Source: Clostridiaceae bacterium (lineage in GTDB: Bacteria; Bacillota; Clostridia; Lachnospirales; Lachnospiraceae). From it: 64,000 nucleotides of DNA. Shown here piece by piece: positions 6,936 through 15,700 of the stretch (its first letter is position 1; each line of letters starts with the position of its first letter). The position numbers were made by a program, and so were the translations under genes. The stretch is from positions 1-64,000 of the forward strand of contig JAGZXV010000002.1 of the NCBI GenBank assembly GCA_018378255.1, read 5' to 3'. The notes below the pieces were generated by a model. The model saw nothing but the letters and a program-made list of their open reading frames with translations. It searched no databases and was not told the DNA's origin.

Positions 6936-9219
6936 ATGTATCCAGGCGGATATCGGTATACCAATATCCAAAGCGGCCATCCTGCAGGGGCTGGTTCTTT
7001 GCCAGCACAAAATTGGAAAATCCAAACATGGAGGCCATATACTTTTCATTGCTGTAATAATGCCCCGGTACGCCAAGCAGATATCTGGGCTGACCCTGGG
7101 GATTATTTAGTTTAGCCAGGATCAGATACCGGTAATTATAATATCCATGAAGCAAAAAGCTGTTATTGCCGTATACCCAGATTTCACGGGGCAAAAGACC
7201 GATATCCTGGGGCTTAATGGTTAATACCTCACAGCCTTTTTCATAATCAAAAGCATCTATCTTAGGATATGTTTTTCTAAAATTCTGCCAAATCCGGCGG
7301 GGATTGCTCTCAATCTCCTCCTCTTCGTCCAGTTTCTCCAGGTCTTCGGGATGGCCTGGCAGTGGCGCTGTCTCTGATTCTTCCTCGTTATATTCCGTGG
7401 GAATCGTCTGATCGGGCTGGGAATCCGGCGTGGAGGCCGGTTGGGGTGTTAGCTGAGGTCCTGAACTGGATTCCGGCTGGGATTCCGGCTGCATTCCAGT
7501 CTGGAGGTCTGTTTGAGATCCATCCTGAGGGGCCGCCTGGGATTCCGGCCAGGTTTCGGCCTGGGGGGCCGGCTGAGAGGCTGGCTGGGGTATCGGCTGA
7601 GAGGCTGGCTGACTTCCCGGCCAGGCGCCTCCCGGTGATTCGGACTGGGTTCCCGGCCAAGATTCCGGTTGGGCTCCCGGCCAAACTCCTCCCGGTGATT
7701 CGGACCGACTTCCCGGCCAAGTCCCTTCCTGGCTTCCCGGCTGACTTTCCGGCCAAGCCCCTTCCTGGCTTCCCGGTTGACTTCCCGGCCAAGCCCCTTC
7801 CTGGGATTCCGGCCAAGTTCCTGTTTGATATTCTGGCTGTCCTCCTTGCCAGGCTCCTCCCAGGCATTCCGGCTGACTTCCTTGCCAGGCCCCTGCCTGA
7901 GCTTCCGGCTGACCTCCCTGCCAGGCCCCTGACTGAGCTTCCGGCTGGCTTCCTTGCCAGGTCCCTGCCTGAGCTTCCGGCTGGCTTCCCGGCCAGGTTC
8001 TGCCCTGGGATTCCGGCCAAATTCCTGCCTGAGATGCCGATTGACCGCCCTGCCAGGTGCCCATCTGGGGCTCCGGCTGGTTAGCGTTAGCCATCCAGGA
8101 TACCCGTCTTAACCCCGCTCCAGTCTCCGACTGGGATATTTGCCGGGTTCCCGTCCAACATCCCGGCTGGGATTCCATCCCCGCTTTCATCTGATGCACT
8201 GGGCCAGCACCCATCTGGCTATCCGGACGACGTACCGATCCGCTTCCTCTTTCATTCCCCGGCGGCATTACTGATTTCCAGCCCGATCCATACATGTTGC
8301 CGAATTGCGGCTGTTCAAATGGCGCATTGTTTATAGACTGTTCCACATCATTTGGAATCTGCCCCCAATCGGTTGCCTGGCGGCCCTGATTTCGCGGTCT
8401 GTATCCACGTCCATCTCCTGTCTGAACATTCAAATTAGGAGACTGCGCCATCTGCGGTCCCGATTCATTAACCAAAGGCATCTCCGGCTGCATATCCGTT
8501 GGCTCTGCATCCTTTAACCGTATATCCTTTGGATCTGTATCCTTTGACTGAATACTCTTTTCCTGAACACTCTTTGCCTGCATACTCTTTTCCTGCGTTT
8601 GTTCTTCTTCCTGTTTTTCTATTGGAAACGGTATTCTCTGGCCGCCTTTTTCCTCTCTCTCCTGGATTTCATGCGGCGGGAGATCCTGATTCTGCATCTC
8701 CGGCACACTCTCGTCATCTGCGCTCTCCGTATTCTCCGCAACCATTTCCACTTCTGCCTGGATTTCTGCAGTTATCTGTTCGACAGGCACAGTTCCCCCG
8801 TCCGGCTCTTTTTCCCGCTGCTTTTCCGAGGTCACTTCCGCCAGTTCCAATTCAGCAGCATGGGCTACCGCATCTTCCCAGATTGTCGTATAACACTGCC
8901 AGGTACTCTCAACATCATGAATGGTCAGTCCATAGCATTCGTCCAAAGTACATCCGGAACCGCCGATATTAGAAGCCGGAACTGTTGTCCGGAACTCTCC
9001 GGCGCCGTTTCGGATGAAAATTTTACCCAGCAGGATTTCTGCATTTCCCGATAACAGATACACGCCAAGGTCATTACCGCCTACATACACTTTTTTAACA
9101 TTTACGCTGATTCTGCACTGGCCGTTTCTGGCCTCCAGTTTTGCGAATCCGATATTTTTCCCTTTTACACCGCCCTCATAGGCATAGATGTAGGATATCA
9201 ATCTTCTATAATTAGACAT
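6934..9219 (-). CDS. DUF6128-like protein with long Gln/Pro/Ser-rich repeat linker
   Basis: This 761-residue protein has a conserved N-terminal domain (about 1-130, with YAYEGGVKGKNIGFAKLEAR and a WEDAVAHAAE end) and a conserved C-terminal domain (about 630-761, ending FGYWYTDIRL). These ends match, from memory, the Lachnospiraceae family DUF6128, whose function is unknown. Between them lie a charged low-complexity stretch (130-250) and a tandem array of short units like WPGSQPEAQ and WQGGQPEAQ (about 375-590). There is no signal peptide or membrane segment, so it is probably cytoplasmic. The start is ATG 9219 after AGGGGTGAGAGC. The repeat array is far longer than a normal linker and is likely variable in length between strains. 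Confidence 0.75.
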   Translation of the reverse strand: MSNYRRLISYIYAYEGGVKGKNIGFAKLEARNGQCRISVNVKKVYVGGNDLGVYLLSGNAEILLGKIFIRNGAGEFRTTVPASNIGGSGCTLDECYGLTIHDVESTWQCYTTIWEDAVAHAAELELAEVTSEKQREKEPDGGTVPVEQITAEIQAEVEMVAENTESADDESVPEMQNQDLPPHEIQEREEKGGQRIPFPIEKQEEEQTQEKSMQAKSVQEKSIQSKDTDPKDIRLKDAEPTDMQPEMPLVNESGPQMAQSPNLNVQTGDGRGYRPRNQGRQATDWGQIPNDVEQSINNAPFEQPQFGNMYGSGWKSVMPPGNERGSGSVRRPDSQMGAGPVHQMKAGMESQPGCWTGTRQISQSETGAGLRRVSWMANANQPEPQMGTWQGGQSASQAGIWPESQGRTWPGSQPEAQAGTWQGSQPEAQSGAWQGGQPEAQAGAWQGSQPECLGGAWQGGQPEYQTGTWPESQEGAWPGSQPGSQEGAWPESQPGSQEGTWPGSRSESPGGVWPGAQPESWPGTQSESPGGAWPGSQPASQPIPQPASQPAPQAETWPESQAAPQDGSQTDLQTGMQPESQPESSSGPQLTPQPASTPDSQPDQTIPTEYNEEESETAPLPGHPEDLEKLDEEEEIESNPRRIWQNFRKTYPKIDAFDYEKGCEVLTIKPQDIGLLPREIWVYGNNSFLLHGYYNYRYLILAKLNNPQGQPRYLLGVPGHYYSNEKYMASMFGFSNFVLAKNQPLQDGRFGYWYTDIRLDT
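7440..8100 (-). repeat. Intragenic tandem repeat array (about 27-30 bp units)
   Basis: Degenerate units encoding W-P/Q-G-S/G-Q-P-E-A/S/Y-Q run through the middle of the DUF6128-like gene. The DNA repeats GCTTCCCGGCC/CCAGG-like blocks so regularly that other frames also stay open. Such arrays change copy number by slippage or recombination. Confidence 0.85.
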
Positions 9220-9258
9220 GCTCTCACCCCTTTGCTTAATATTTTATGCGTTTACCCA

Positions 9259-9287
9259 TTGAAATTATGATATAAAAATGTTATCCT
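9259..9287 (+). promoter_or_regulatory. Probable nagB promoter
   Basis: TTGAAA (9259-9264) and TATCCT (9282-9287) are separated by 17 bases, about 50 bases before the nagB start. Confidence 0.55.
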
Positions 9288-9339
9288 ATATTTGTTACTC
9301 AATAAAAATTTTTTTCATTTTTTTTGGAGGGGAATAATA

Positions 9340-10065
9340 ATGAAAGTTATCAAAACCAAGGATTATCAGGATATGAGCAGAAAAGCAGCTAATGTGATCT
9401 CTGCACAAGTGATTACGAAACCAGACTGTGTTTTAGGCCTTGCGACCGGCTCCACGCCAATCGGAACCTACAAGCAGTTAATAGACTGGTACAACAAAGG
9501 TGATCTGGATTTTTCAGAAGTGAAAACCGTGAATTTGGATGAGTATAAGGGGCTCTCCAGAGACAACGACCAGAGCTACTACTATTTTATGTATAATAAT
9601 CTGTTTAAGCACATTAATATTAAACTTGAAAATACAAATGTTCCTAACGGAACAGAACCTGACAGCGAAAAGGAATGCTCCCGCTATGATGATGTAATTA
9701 ACGGCCTTGGCGGCGCTGACCTTCAGCTTTTAGGATTAGGGCACAACGGACATATCGGTTTTAATGAGCCAGATGATACATTTGCCAAAACTACACACTG
9801 CGTAGATCTTCAGGAAAGCACAATTGAGGCTAACAAACGTTTCTTTGCCGACATTAACGATGTTCCCCGCCAGGCATATACCATGGGTATCAAAACCATT
9901 ATGCAGGCAAAGAAGATTCTGCTGGTTGTAAGCGGCGAAGACAAGGCTGAGATTCTCCGTGAAGTACTTACAGGACCAATTACGCCAAAGGTTCCGGCTT
10001 CTATCCTGCAGCTGCACAACGATGTGATTGTGGTGGCTGATGAGGCTGCTCTTTCTAAGATGTAA
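9340..10065 (+). CDS. nagB: Glucosamine-6-phosphate deaminase
   Basis: NagB converts glucosamine-6-phosphate to fructose-6-phosphate and ammonia, linking amino sugar catabolism to glycolysis. The 241-residue protein shows the family motifs LGLATGSTPIGTY (phosphate binding), VNLDEYKGL (with the catalytic Asp region) and LGLGHNGHIGFNEP (with the ring-opening His). I chose ATG 9340, since it follows TTGGAGGGGAATAATA and gives the canonical MKVIKTKDY N-terminus; an in-frame upstream codon at 9292 lacks a ribosome site. The gene is monocistronic, with its own promoter and a strong terminator. It could receive amino sugars released by the NagZ-type enzyme and chondroitinase in this window, but that is inference. 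Confidence 0.96.
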   Translation: MKVIKTKDYQDMSRKAANVISAQVITKPDCVLGLATGSTPIGTYKQLIDWYNKGDLDFSEVKTVNLDEYKGLSRDNDQSYYYFMYNNLFKHINIKLENTNVPNGTEPDSEKECSRYDDVINGLGGADLQLLGLGHNGHIGFNEPDDTFAKTTHCVDLQESTIEANKRFFADINDVPRQAYTMGIKTIMQAKKILLVVSGEDKAEILREVLTGPITPKVPASILQLHNDVIVVADEAALSKM

Positions 10066-10092
10066 ACTCGTAAAATACGGTTAAATAAAAAA

Positions 10093-10127
10093 GCTATGCA
10101 AAAGCCTGACGGCCGCATAGCTTTTTT
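10093..10127 (+). terminator. nagB terminator
   Basis: GCTATGC pairs with GCATAGC (10093-10121), followed by TTTTTTATTT and preceded by an A run. Confidence 0.85.
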
Positions 10128-10146
10128 ATTTGTAAAAATATCACAT

Positions 10147-10211
10147 TCAACTGCCCTTCCTGACCGAAAAAGCCGGTCAAGAGGCATTGGAGGACCGTTC
10201 TGAACTGTTAC
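10147..10211. repeat. Dispersed palindromic repeat, family A copy 2
   Basis: It carries the inner TTGACCGAAAAAGCCGGTCAA-like hairpin (here CCTGACCGAAAAAGCCGGTC) and one outer arm, GTTCTGAACTGTTAC. The left outer arm is degenerate (TTCAACTGCCC). It lies between convergent nagB and the oleate hydratase gene. Confidence 0.7.
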
Positions 10212-10215
10212 TAAA

Positions 10216-11946
10216 TTACTTATATGCCTTCACAACTGCCTTCATAAGGATCTTAGGATCTTTCGCATACGGAGATACCGGGCAGACATCCCTGTCAATT
10301 CCCATCAGCCCGTAAACCGCAAGTCTTGCAGCCCTCACCGAATACTCTTCCGTAAATACCATATCTTCAGGAATCTCTACAAACTGGCTCACCATAGCGA
10401 AGTTGGTGGATCCAGCCGGTATCACTTCAGGACGGTCCGTCACCTTTCTGGGTTCAAACTGAGCGTCCACATATGGCATGTAGCAGGGGATTACATTTAC
10501 AACCGTCTTAAGCAGCTCCTCAATTCTTTCCTCAGAAAGATGAAGATGGTGCAGATATTCCACCAACAGCTCTTTACCGGTACATTCTTTCATAGGTTTC
10601 TTCACATAATCGCCGATGTGGTCGGTGTAAAGTCCATATCCCCAGAATATTGTCTGATCAAGAGGCTGGTTTCTGAAATGAGGCTGGGCAGCCACAACGC
10701 TGCTCATCAGCCAGTTGGAATCCTTAAATGTCATAAGAGCCCCGCTTCCCGGTACATTGCCCGTAAAGCGTTCGATCTCCTTTAACAGTTCGTTGCCGTT
10801 GCAGGTTACAGTGAAACTCAGCCAGTTAGTCTCATGTTCTTTGGTGAAAAATGGTTCCGGATTTCCCAGACCCGGTTTCTTAGCCGCAATCTTTGTCCAC
10901 AGCTCGCCCGAAATAGGACGGAGTTTTGGAACAGGGGCCGGCGTATTATAATCGCCCAGGGTAGCGCTGTCAGTCATACATGCATTCGTCATAATGCAGA
11001 TATCTCCGGCCTTCAGTTCTACCGTCTTCTCTTCCCCGTTGTCATTCAAATATAACTTCTTAGCGGTAATTCCCTCGCCGTCTTCAAAATCAATGTCCGT
11101 TACCGTACAATTGTGTACGAATTTCACCCCTTTGCCCTTCAGGAACTCTTCAAGAGGCCGGATTACACTGTCGTACTGGTTGAGAGGTGTTCTTGTAACG
11201 CCTTCCAAAGTTTCAATTCTGCTGAATTCGAAGATCATTCTCTGCATATAACGGCGGAATTCATACAAACTGCTCCATTTTTGAAATGCAAATGTTGTCT
11301 GCCACATATGCCAGAAATTAGTGGTAAAGAAATGAGGCATTCCCTCAAACCACTGCTGGATTGTCATATCATCCAGTTTCTTCTCATCCGTCCGCATCAA
11401 TTTTAAAAGAGCCATTCTCTCTTCCTGGTTAAAGCCCATGCTTTCCACGTTCAGGATATTGCCGTCCTTGTCCACCAGACGCGCTTTTGCACAGGTCGGA
11501 TGAGCATGGTCAAAATTGAGAATCTCTTCCGTCACGCTGCGTCCGGGCTGATCAAGGGAAGGAATGCTTCTGAACAGTTCCCAGAAGTTTTCATATGTTT
11601 CTTCATTCAGCATACGTCCACCCCGGCATACAAATCCCTTCTCCGGGGTTCCGATTCCGTCGTTGCTGCCGCCCAGAATATGCATGCCTTCATAAATCGT
11701 GATGTGGTCGCCCAAAAATGCGCAGTCACGCACCAGATAAGCTGCTGCCGCCATCGTTGCCAGGCCCCCGCCCACCATATATGCATAGGTATCACTGTAA
11801 TCTCTTTCAGCGATCTCCTTTTGTATCTCTTCATAATCCTTTTTGTCCTGTTTCTTTTTTGCCGAATCATAGACCATTTTAGCTGCCACACCCGCGCCTG
11901 CCGCCAGGACACCTGCTTTTAACCATTTACCTGCATTTTTTCCCAT
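10216..11946 (-). CDS. ohyA: Oleate hydratase family protein (fatty acid double-bond hydratase, FAD-binding)
   Basis: This 576-residue protein matches the MCRA/oleate hydratase family, which adds water to cis double bonds of free unsaturated fatty acids. The FAD-binding motif VGGGLATMAAAAYLV lies near residues 57-71, followed by IYEGMHILGGSNDG and a SIPSLDQPG segment. At the position where the Elizabethkingia enzyme has its catalytic Glu (GGREME), this protein reads GGRMLN, a variant I recall from Rhodococcus-type hydratases. An N-terminal Ala/Gly-rich hydrophobic helix (about 8-25) precedes the fold and may give membrane association. The start is ATG 11946 with AAGGAAATTTTTATC upstream. The TetR gene at 12558 may be its regulator. 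A detoxification role is inferred from the family. Confidence 0.92.
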   Translation of the reverse strand: MGKNAGKWLKAGVLAAGAGVAAKMVYDSAKKKQDKKDYEEIQKEIAERDYSDTYAYMVGGGLATMAAAAYLVRDCAFLGDHITIYEGMHILGGSNDGIGTPEKGFVCRGGRMLNEETYENFWELFRSIPSLDQPGRSVTEEILNFDHAHPTCAKARLVDKDGNILNVESMGFNQEERMALLKLMRTDEKKLDDMTIQQWFEGMPHFFTTNFWHMWQTTFAFQKWSSLYEFRRYMQRMIFEFSRIETLEGVTRTPLNQYDSVIRPLEEFLKGKGVKFVHNCTVTDIDFEDGEGITAKKLYLNDNGEEKTVELKAGDICIMTNACMTDSATLGDYNTPAPVPKLRPISGELWTKIAAKKPGLGNPEPFFTKEHETNWLSFTVTCNGNELLKEIERFTGNVPGSGALMTFKDSNWLMSSVVAAQPHFRNQPLDQTIFWGYGLYTDHIGDYVKKPMKECTGKELLVEYLHHLHLSEERIEELLKTVVNVIPCYMPYVDAQFEPRKVTDRPEVIPAGSTNFAMVSQFVEIPEDMVFTEEYSVRAARLAVYGLMGIDRDVCPVSPYAKDPKILMKAVVKAYK

Positions 11947-11987
11947 GATAAAAATTTCCTTTCTCCTGTTTATTATCTCTATCTAAC

Positions 11988-12004
11988 ATAGTTTTATACA
12001 CTAT
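11988..12004. promoter_or_regulatory. Possible TetR-type operator upstream of the oleate hydratase gene
   Basis: ATAGT and ACTAT flank a seven-base spacer in the promoter region 40-60 bases before the hydratase start. The spacing suits a small dimeric repressor. Only one copy was seen, so this is tentative. Confidence 0.25.
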
Positions 12005-12055
12005 ATTCTAGCACACTTCACCGCTAATGTCTTGTCTCTTTTAAGAATAAAAACG

Positions 12056-12205
12056 TAACAGTTCAGACGGCGGGAAAAATGATTAAGAAAGCAGCATCAA
12101 GCCTGCTTGTAAGCTGCTTTTTTAATCATTTTTACATCGGATGGACATCCGATGCTTCTTGACCTGCTTTTTTGGTCAAGAAGATAAGCCGGCAGAACTG
12201 TTATA
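12056..12205. repeat. Dispersed palindromic repeat, family A copy 3 (composite)
   Basis: The family A outer arms (GTAACAGTTCAGACGG and CCGGCAGAACTGTTA) and inner hairpin (CTTCTTGACC/GGTCAAGAAG) are present. A second long inverted repeat is inserted in the left half: AAAATGATTAAGAAAGCAGC pairs with GCTGCTTTTTTAATCATTTT, like a nested terminator. This fills most of the 369-base gap between the hydratase gene and the small gene at 12316. Confidence 0.75.
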
Positions 12206-12315
12206 TAAAAACGACATCCTATAGAGAATGTCAAAAAAGCAGACAAATTCTGTAATCTGTCTATCGTATTTTTCCCAGGATTCTTTTATGATTAAAAAAT
12301 CAGGGGGGGATTCTT

Positions 12316-12555
12316 ATGTCAGTAGAAAATAATCTCCGTCTTTCCATGTTAAAGACGGCTTTGTTCCATCTGTTGCGGAACCACAAAAAATCGCCGGAAC
12401 GCACCGCCCGGAATATTGAAGAACTGCTGCAGATTTATGCACAGTTTCATCCCAATCCGGAGGCAGGCCTTCCCGGCCACAGAGAGCTCCTGGAGCTTTT
12501 GCAGACCCATTCCCGCGAAGAATGCATCGATGTGATTCTGCACCGTCTGGACTGA
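12316..12555 (+). CDS. Small hypothetical protein (79 aa)
   Basis: I do not recognise this 79-residue, mostly helical protein. The start ATG 12316 is preceded by a strong GGGGGGATTCTT ribosome site, which supports it as a real gene. It has no membrane segment, signal peptide or Cys-rich motif, is His- and Leu-rich, and ends CIDVILHRLD. It converges on the TetR gene, with only two bases between their stop codons. Its upstream DNA is the composite repeat A copy, so its promoter must lie within or just after that repeat. Confidence 0.6.
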   Translation: MSVENNLRLSMLKTALFHLLRNHKKSPERTARNIEELLQIYAQFHPNPEAGLPGHRELLELLQTHSREECIDVILHRLD

Positions 12556-12557
12556 TT

Positions 12558-13130
12558 TTATTCCGCATCCAGCAGTTCCCTGCTCCGCATATAAGCAGCT
12601 TTTTCACTGTCTCTCACAAGACGTTTCAGCCGGTACGCCACTTTTTCCGGCGGTATTTTCATACCCTTCTGCGTCCAGGAAACGATGACGCCGCAGATTC
12701 CATAGGCATAGAATTCCGCGTCAAATTCCTTTTCCTCTGATTCAAGCTTCTTATTTTTGTCCAGGGCTTCTATCGCCTCCAAAAATAATGTTTTCGCCAT
12801 TTCAAAGAGGTAGCTTTCAAAAGTATGCTCCTGTTCCTTCAGAGTATTCATATAAAATGTTTTCTCAGCCTGCATGATCCGAAGCATTTCCAGGAATTTC
12901 TTATCCCAGTTTTCAAAAGAGATATCATCCGTAATCTTAGAAAAATTTTCATTATAAAAAATCCAGCTCAACAGCTCATACTTATCCTGAAAATGATAAT
13001 AAAACGTCTGTCGGTTCAGGCCGCAGGCCGTCGTAATATCTGCGATTGATATTTTATCAAATGCCTTGTCCCGGCACAGATTTTTCAGCGCCTGGGCGAT
13101 GGCCTTTTTGGTAATTAATGACTCTGACAT
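12558..13130 (-). CDS. TetR/AcrR-family regulator
   Basis: This 190-residue protein has an N-terminal TetR HTH (about 8-54) with the pattern ISIADITTACGLNRQTFYYHF and then DKYELLSWIFY. The C-terminal ligand domain resembles the DhaS-like TetR subgroup often seen in Firmicutes. The start is ATG 13130 after GAGGAAATGGG. It is the nearest regulator to the oleate hydratase gene (same strand, 0.6 kb away, with the 79-aa gene between), and fatty acid hydratases are often under TetR control. Regulation of ohyA is therefore plausible but unproven. It could also be the last gene of an rsmA-TetR run, as rsmA ends only 31 bases away. Confidence 0.88.
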   Translation of the reverse strand: MSESLITKKAIAQALKNLCRDKAFDKISIADITTACGLNRQTFYYHFQDKYELLSWIFYNENFSKITDDISFENWDKKFLEMLRIMQAEKTFYMNTLKEQEHTFESYLFEMAKTLFLEAIEALDKNKKLESEEKEFDAEFYAYGICGVIVSWTQKGMKIPPEKVAYRLKRLVRDSEKAAYMRSRELLDAE

Positions 13131-13161
13131 CCCATTTCCTCCAGTCGTATGATGATAATTC

Positions 13162-14031
13162 CTATTTATGATCCGTCAGATAATCCGCAAGACGGGCAAA
13201 CTGTTCCAGGGTCAGCGCCTCTCCCCGGACGGATGGAGAAACGCCCAGGCTTTCGATGGCCGCGCCGATCTGCTCCTTTGTAAACTGAATTTCCGGAGAG
13301 TTATTCAGACCATTCTGCAGGGTCTTCCTCCTCTGGTTAAATGATGCTCTCACCAGCTTGAACATCAAATCCTTGTCCTTTACCTGAACAGGCGGTTTCT
13401 CATGCCTGGTCAGTCTTATCACTGCCGACCCCACATTTGGCCTCGGCATAAAGCAGTTGGGCGGAACATTGGCCACAATATAAGGCTCGGCATAATACTG
13501 CACAGCAAGGGACAATGCCCCGTAATCTTTAGAGCCCGGCCCGACCTGCATGCGGTCGGCCACTTCTTTCTGCACCATAACGGTAACATTATCGATAGGA
13601 ACGCCGCCTTCAAACAGCCCCATAATGATGGGGGTTGTGATATAATAGGGCAGATTTGCCACAACTTTAATAGGCCTGCCTTGATTATATTCAAGGGCGA
13701 GCTGATTAATATCTACTTTTAAAATATCATCATTGATTATTTTTATATTGTCATAATCCCTCAAGGTTTCGCCTAGAATCGGTATCAGGTTGGTGTCGAT
13801 CTCCACTGCAATCACCTGCCTGGCCGCATCCGCCAGATACTGGGTCATAGTTCCGATTCCCGGCCCGATTTCCAGCACCAAATCGTCTTTCGTCACCCCT
13901 GCTGCCTTAATAATCTTATCCAGCACATGAGTATCGATCAAAAAATTCTGGCCGAATTTTTTTTGGAATGCAAACTGGTATTTCTGAATGATTTCAATAG
14001 TATTTTTAGGATCCCCTAAATTAACGCGCAT
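13162..14031 (-). CDS. rsmA: 16S rRNA dimethyladenosine transferase
   Basis: RsmA (KsgA) dimethylates two adjacent adenosines in the 3'-terminal hairpin of 16S rRNA, a late step in small-subunit maturation. The 289-residue protein has QNFLID near the N-terminus, the SAM-binding motif VLEIGPGIGTMT, and the catalytic NLPYYITTP motif. The start is ATG 14031 with AAGGATATTTAT upstream. It follows tatD by 53 bases on the same strand; the tatD-rsmA order is common in Firmicutes, where rnmV often lies between them. No rnmV is present here. Confidence 0.96.
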   Translation of the reverse strand: MRVNLGDPKNTIEIIQKYQFAFQKKFGQNFLIDTHVLDKIIKAAGVTKDDLVLEIGPGIGTMTQYLADAARQVIAVEIDTNLIPILGETLRDYDNIKIINDDILKVDINQLALEYNQGRPIKVVANLPYYITTPIIMGLFEGGVPIDNVTVMVQKEVADRMQVGPGSKDYGALSLAVQYYAEPYIVANVPPNCFMPRPNVGSAVIRLTRHEKPPVQVKDKDLMFKLVRASFNQRRKTLQNGLNNSPEIQFTKEQIGAAIESLGVSPSVRGEALTLEQFARLADYLTDHK

Positions 14032-14084
14032 ATAAATATCCTTTCTTTTAAAGTACTTCTATCCGTTTTCCTTAAAAATCCTTT

Positions 14085-14852
14085 TTATATCAGCCTGTAA
14101 AGTTGTTTTGCGTTGCGGGTGGTGATTTCGTTAACTTCTTCTGGTGAGATCTCTTTTATCCGGGCAATGGCTTGAACCACATAAGGCAGGTTCAAAGAGG
14201 AATTTCTCTTTCCCCTGTTGGGCACCGGGGCCAGATACGGGCAGTCTGTCTCCAAAACGATGCGGTCCATGGGGGCGTATTCCACCACTTCTTTCAGTTT
14301 TTTGGCATTGTTAAAGGTGAGCACTCCGCCAATTCCCAGATAAAAGCCCATGTTCAAGTATTCCCGGGCCATTTCCACTCCATAGGAAAAGCAGTGGATC
14401 ACACCTCCTATGTCCCCCGAATGCTCCGCCTTCATGATTTCCAAAGTGTCCCGGGCTGCATCGCGGCTGTGTATTACCACCGGCAGCTTCACCTCACGGG
14501 CCAGGTTCAGTTGTTTGACAAACCATTCCTTCTGAATGTCATGTCCTGGTTCTTCCCAATAATAATCCAGGCCGATTTCTCCGATTGCCACTACTTTAGG
14601 CGTCTTCGAAACCATCTTTAACCAGTTGAGCAGGTTGTCATCCAATTCGGCTGTTTCACTGGGATGAACGCCTGCGGCGCCGTAAATGAACGGGTATTTT
14701 TCCATTAATTCCAGCGTATTCTTTGTGGTCTGGATGCTGGCGCCGATATTTACCACCGCTTCGATTCCGCTGCTTTGCAGGCTGTTTAGCAACGTGTCCC
14801 TGTCTTCCTGAAATGCCTCATCATCGTAATGGGCATGGGTATCTATTATCAT
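14085..14852 (-). CDS. tatD: TatD-family metal-dependent DNase
   Basis: This 255-residue TIM-barrel amidohydrolase-like nuclease shows the metal-binding IDTHAHYDD at the N-terminus, EIGLDYYW in the middle, VIHSRDA, and ETDCPYLAPVP near the C-terminus. TatD proteins act as 3'-5' exonucleases on damaged DNA or RNA. The start is ATG 14852 after GAGGTGGAATT. It is upstream of rsmA on the same strand and is separated from the TraX-family gene by a family B terminator repeat. Confidence 0.95.
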   Translation of the reverse strand: MIIDTHAHYDDEAFQEDRDTLLNSLQSSGIEAVVNIGASIQTTKNTLELMEKYPFIYGAAGVHPSETAELDDNLLNWLKMVSKTPKVVAIGEIGLDYYWEEPGHDIQKEWFVKQLNLAREVKLPVVIHSRDAARDTLEIMKAEHSGDIGGVIHCFSYGVEMAREYLNMGFYLGIGGVLTFNNAKKLKEVVEYAPMDRIVLETDCPYLAPVPNRGKRNSSLNLPYVVQAIARIKEISPEEVNEITTRNAKQLYRLI

Positions 14853-14879
14853 AATTCCACCTCTTATTTAACTTTTTTT

Positions 14880-14927
14880 ACATCATGCGTGAAGGCATTT
14901 TTAAAAATGCCTTCACGTTTTACTTTA
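14880..14927. repeat. Family B palindromic terminator repeat, copy 1
   Basis: CGTGAAGGCATTTTT and AAAAATGCCTTCACG form an uninterrupted palindrome (14888-14917). It lies directly after the TraX-family stop in the minus direction, so it probably terminates that transcript. Three further copies are at 40306, 49309 and 60842. Confidence 0.8.
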
Positions 14928-14929
14928 AA

Positions 14930-15700
14930 TCACCAGGTCATCCATGTAAATCTGATCAGATAAAGCACCAGTATATGCACCGGATAAAACCAGTAGAACA
15001 GATACTTCAGCCGCAGTTTCCCCCGTTCCCCATTATAAAACCAAATCGGAACCAGGGCCAGTGCGCCCGCACCGTAACAGACCATACTTTCATACGCTGC
15101 AATTCCCCCGCAGATAACGGTCTTCTGCACTTTCTTTCCATAAAACAGATAAAATGCCGTAATCAGCAAAACTCCCATCACATCATAATCCGTCCTGAGC
15201 ACAGCTGCCGCAGCACAGCCTCCGACAAAGGTAAGCGCCTGTACGATTCCATTATCCGGGTACCTGCTCAGGCCGGCCAGCACTAACAGGCCGATCAGCA
15301 GGGTAAAATAGACATTCTGGTATTCAAAATAAAACGGAGTGCCAAACATGGCCAGATCAAACGGTATTTCAGAAATAACCGCAAATAGAGCCATACGGCT
15401 TATATATTTCTTCACATCTTTTGTATGGACAAATCCCTCTACCAGCAGAAAGCAAAAGATTGGAAATGCCAAACGCCCAATTGTCCTCATAATAAAATCC
15501 GCCTGCTGCCACCAGGCCGCCTGGGCTCTGCCGGACGGAGTACTTAAAAGGCTGGTATCCAAATAGCGTAAAACCCCATTTTCAATCAGCACCACGCCGA
15601 TGTGATCGATTATCATCAGTATAATGGCCAGAAGCTTTAAGGTGTTTCCGTTAAGTCCGTTCCACCGTTTCCTGCCGGCCCTGCATTCTTCCTGTTTCAA
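14930..15700 (-). CDS. TraX-family integral membrane protein
   Basis: This 256-residue multi-spanning protein starts its first membrane segment with LNGNTLKLLAIILMIIDHIG, the hallmark of TraX-family proteins. The first characterised member acetylates F-pilin. Chromosomal homologues in Firmicutes are common and probably acyltransferase-like, but their acceptor is unknown. The start appears to be TTG 15700, preceded by GGAGGGAATCA. It stands alone, with a terminator repeat behind it and a 275-base gap in front. Confidence 0.88.
   Translation of the reverse strand: MKQEECRAGRKRWNGLNGNTLKLLAIILMIIDHIGVVLIENGVLRYLDTSLLSTPSGRAQAAWWQQADFIMRTIGRLAFPIFCFLLVEGFVHTKDVKKYISRMALFAVISEIPFDLAMFGTPFYFEYQNVYFTLLIGLLVLAGLSRYPDNGIVQALTFVGGCAAAAVLRTDYDVMGVLLITAFYLFYGKKVQKTVICGGIAAYESMVCYGAGALALVPIWFYNGERGKLRLKYLFYWFYPVHILVLYLIRFTWMTW

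Noticed and set aside
7362..8084. Long open frames on the opposite strand and in another frame across the DUF6128-like repeat array (including 7388-8020)
   Set aside because: They arise because the underlying repeat unit keeps all frames free of stops. They lack ribosome sites and have low-complexity proline/glycine content.
9292..9339. An upstream start for NagB giving 16 extra residues
   Set aside because: The added residues are Phe-rich and non-homologous, and the strong GGAGG site belongs to ATG 9340.
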